A stretch of 14,893 nt of DNA, taken from assembly GCA_964595455.1 (NCBI GenBank), contig CAZQQL010000079.1:1-14893 (forward strand), in the 5' to 3' direction. The notes beneath the pieces were generated by a model. That model was not told the DNA's origin. It did not search any database and was given only the letters and a program-made list of their open reading frames with translations. This document shows positions 14,642 through 14,893 of the stretch, one piece after another (position 1 is the first letter of the stretch; each line of letters starts with the position of its first letter). The position numbers and the translations under genes were made by a program. The DNA is from DAOUEG01 sp964595455. Lineage in GTDB: Bacteria > Chloroflexota > Dehalococcoidia > Dehalococcoidales > RBG-16-60-22.

Positions 14642-14741
14642 NNNNNNNNNNNNNNNNNNNNNNNNNNNNNNNNNNNNNNNNNNNNNNNNNNNNNNNNNNN
14701 NNNNNNNNNNNNNNNNNNNNNNNNNNNNNNNNNNNNNNNNN
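14642..14741. other. Scaffold gap of 100 N within the repeat array
   Basis: Exactly 100 undetermined bases, a conventional filler length. Both flanks are parts of the same 120-bp repeat, which explains why the assembly broke here; the copy number of the array is unknown. Confidence 0.95.
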
Positions 14742-14769
14742 CTCAGCATGGTATCATAGATTTGTTTAT

Positions 14770-14845
14770 GGGCCTGTAGCTCATTTGGGAGAGCGCTGCG
14801 TTCGCATCGCAGAGGTAAGGGGTTCGAATCCCCTCAGGTCCACCA
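14770..14845 (+). tRNA. tRNA-Ala (anticodon CGC)
   Basis: The cloverleaf is complete: acceptor GGGCCTG with CAGGTCC, D-arm GCTC/GAGC, anticodon arm CTGCG-TTCGCAT-CGCAG, variable AGGTA, T-arm AGGGG-TTCGAAT-CCCCT, discriminator A at 14842 and encoded CCA at 14843-14845. The anticodon CGC reads GCG alanine codons. The third acceptor pair is G-U, the main identity element of tRNA-Ala. It has its own extended -10 at 14749-14757 in the spacer shared with the preceding unit. The 48 bp after it to the window end hold nothing that I can identify. Confidence 0.95.
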
Positions 14846-14893
14846 AAGGTATCAATAGGTAGTACTGCTATTCTATCCTTCCCTGATGGCAAG

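Noticed and set aside
14440..14893. CRISPR array suggested by the repeated blocks
   Set aside because: The repeats are 53-120 bp tRNA-related units with identical spacers, not short repeats with unique spacers, and no cas gene is present.

Overview
The window looks like part of a Gram-positive-type or Chloroflexota bacterial chromosome, most likely an uncultured Dehalococcoidia relative assembled from a metagenome. This is inferred from the GC-rich codon use with normal Shine-Dalgarno sites, a tandem pair of CaiB/BaiF CoA-transferases beside a geranylgeranyl-reductase-like flavoprotein, a tRNA-Ala with encoded CCA, and two scaffold gaps (10 N at 12772-12781, 100 N at 14642-14741). No taxonomic marker gene is present, so the assignment is tentative.

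Region 1 (1-2362) looks accessory. It opens with the 3' end of a DinB-like gene and its terminator. A PadR repressor and a DUF2812 membrane protein follow as an operon, with a near-perfect promoter whose spacer and -10 are covered by a 23-bp palindrome. Right after the DUF2812 stop lies a second, truncated copy of the same DinB C-terminus, ending at a bidirectional terminator. On the minus strand two small AT-richer membrane proteins, which I read as distant tandem paralogues, share a strong promoter with an inverted repeat in its spacer.

Region 2 (2363-7774) is mostly housekeeping and stress genes: a minus-strand pair of CPBP intramembrane protease and type I methionine aminopeptidase, a divergent CopB-type (CPH motif) copper ATPase with a His-rich N-terminus, a convergent DUF2267 protein, then a YbhB/YbcL (PEBP) protein and a three-BON-domain protein in tandem.

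Region 3 (7782-13567) suggests carboxylate uptake and CoA activation. An LctP-family permease on the minus strand diverges from a promoter driving CaiB-1, followed by a double-hairpin intergenic element, CaiB-2, and a GGR/FixC-type flavoprotein split by a scaffold gap. CaiB-2 keeps the catalytic Asp expected for class III CoA-transferases, while CaiB-1 has His at the aligned place, so the two may work as a heteromer or CaiB-1 may have diverged.

Region 4 (13568-14893) carries its own promoter and a GreA-like elongation factor fused behind a domain that resembles the SAM-like core-binding domain of tyrosine recombinases. After it come two tRNA-like repeat units with a 120-bp period whose 5' halves match tRNA-Ala but whose 3' halves do not fold as a tRNA, and then an intact tRNA-Ala(CGC). 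The GreA fusion, the tRNA-like repeats, the CaiB pair and the PadR cassette between DinB fragments are the most interesting items.
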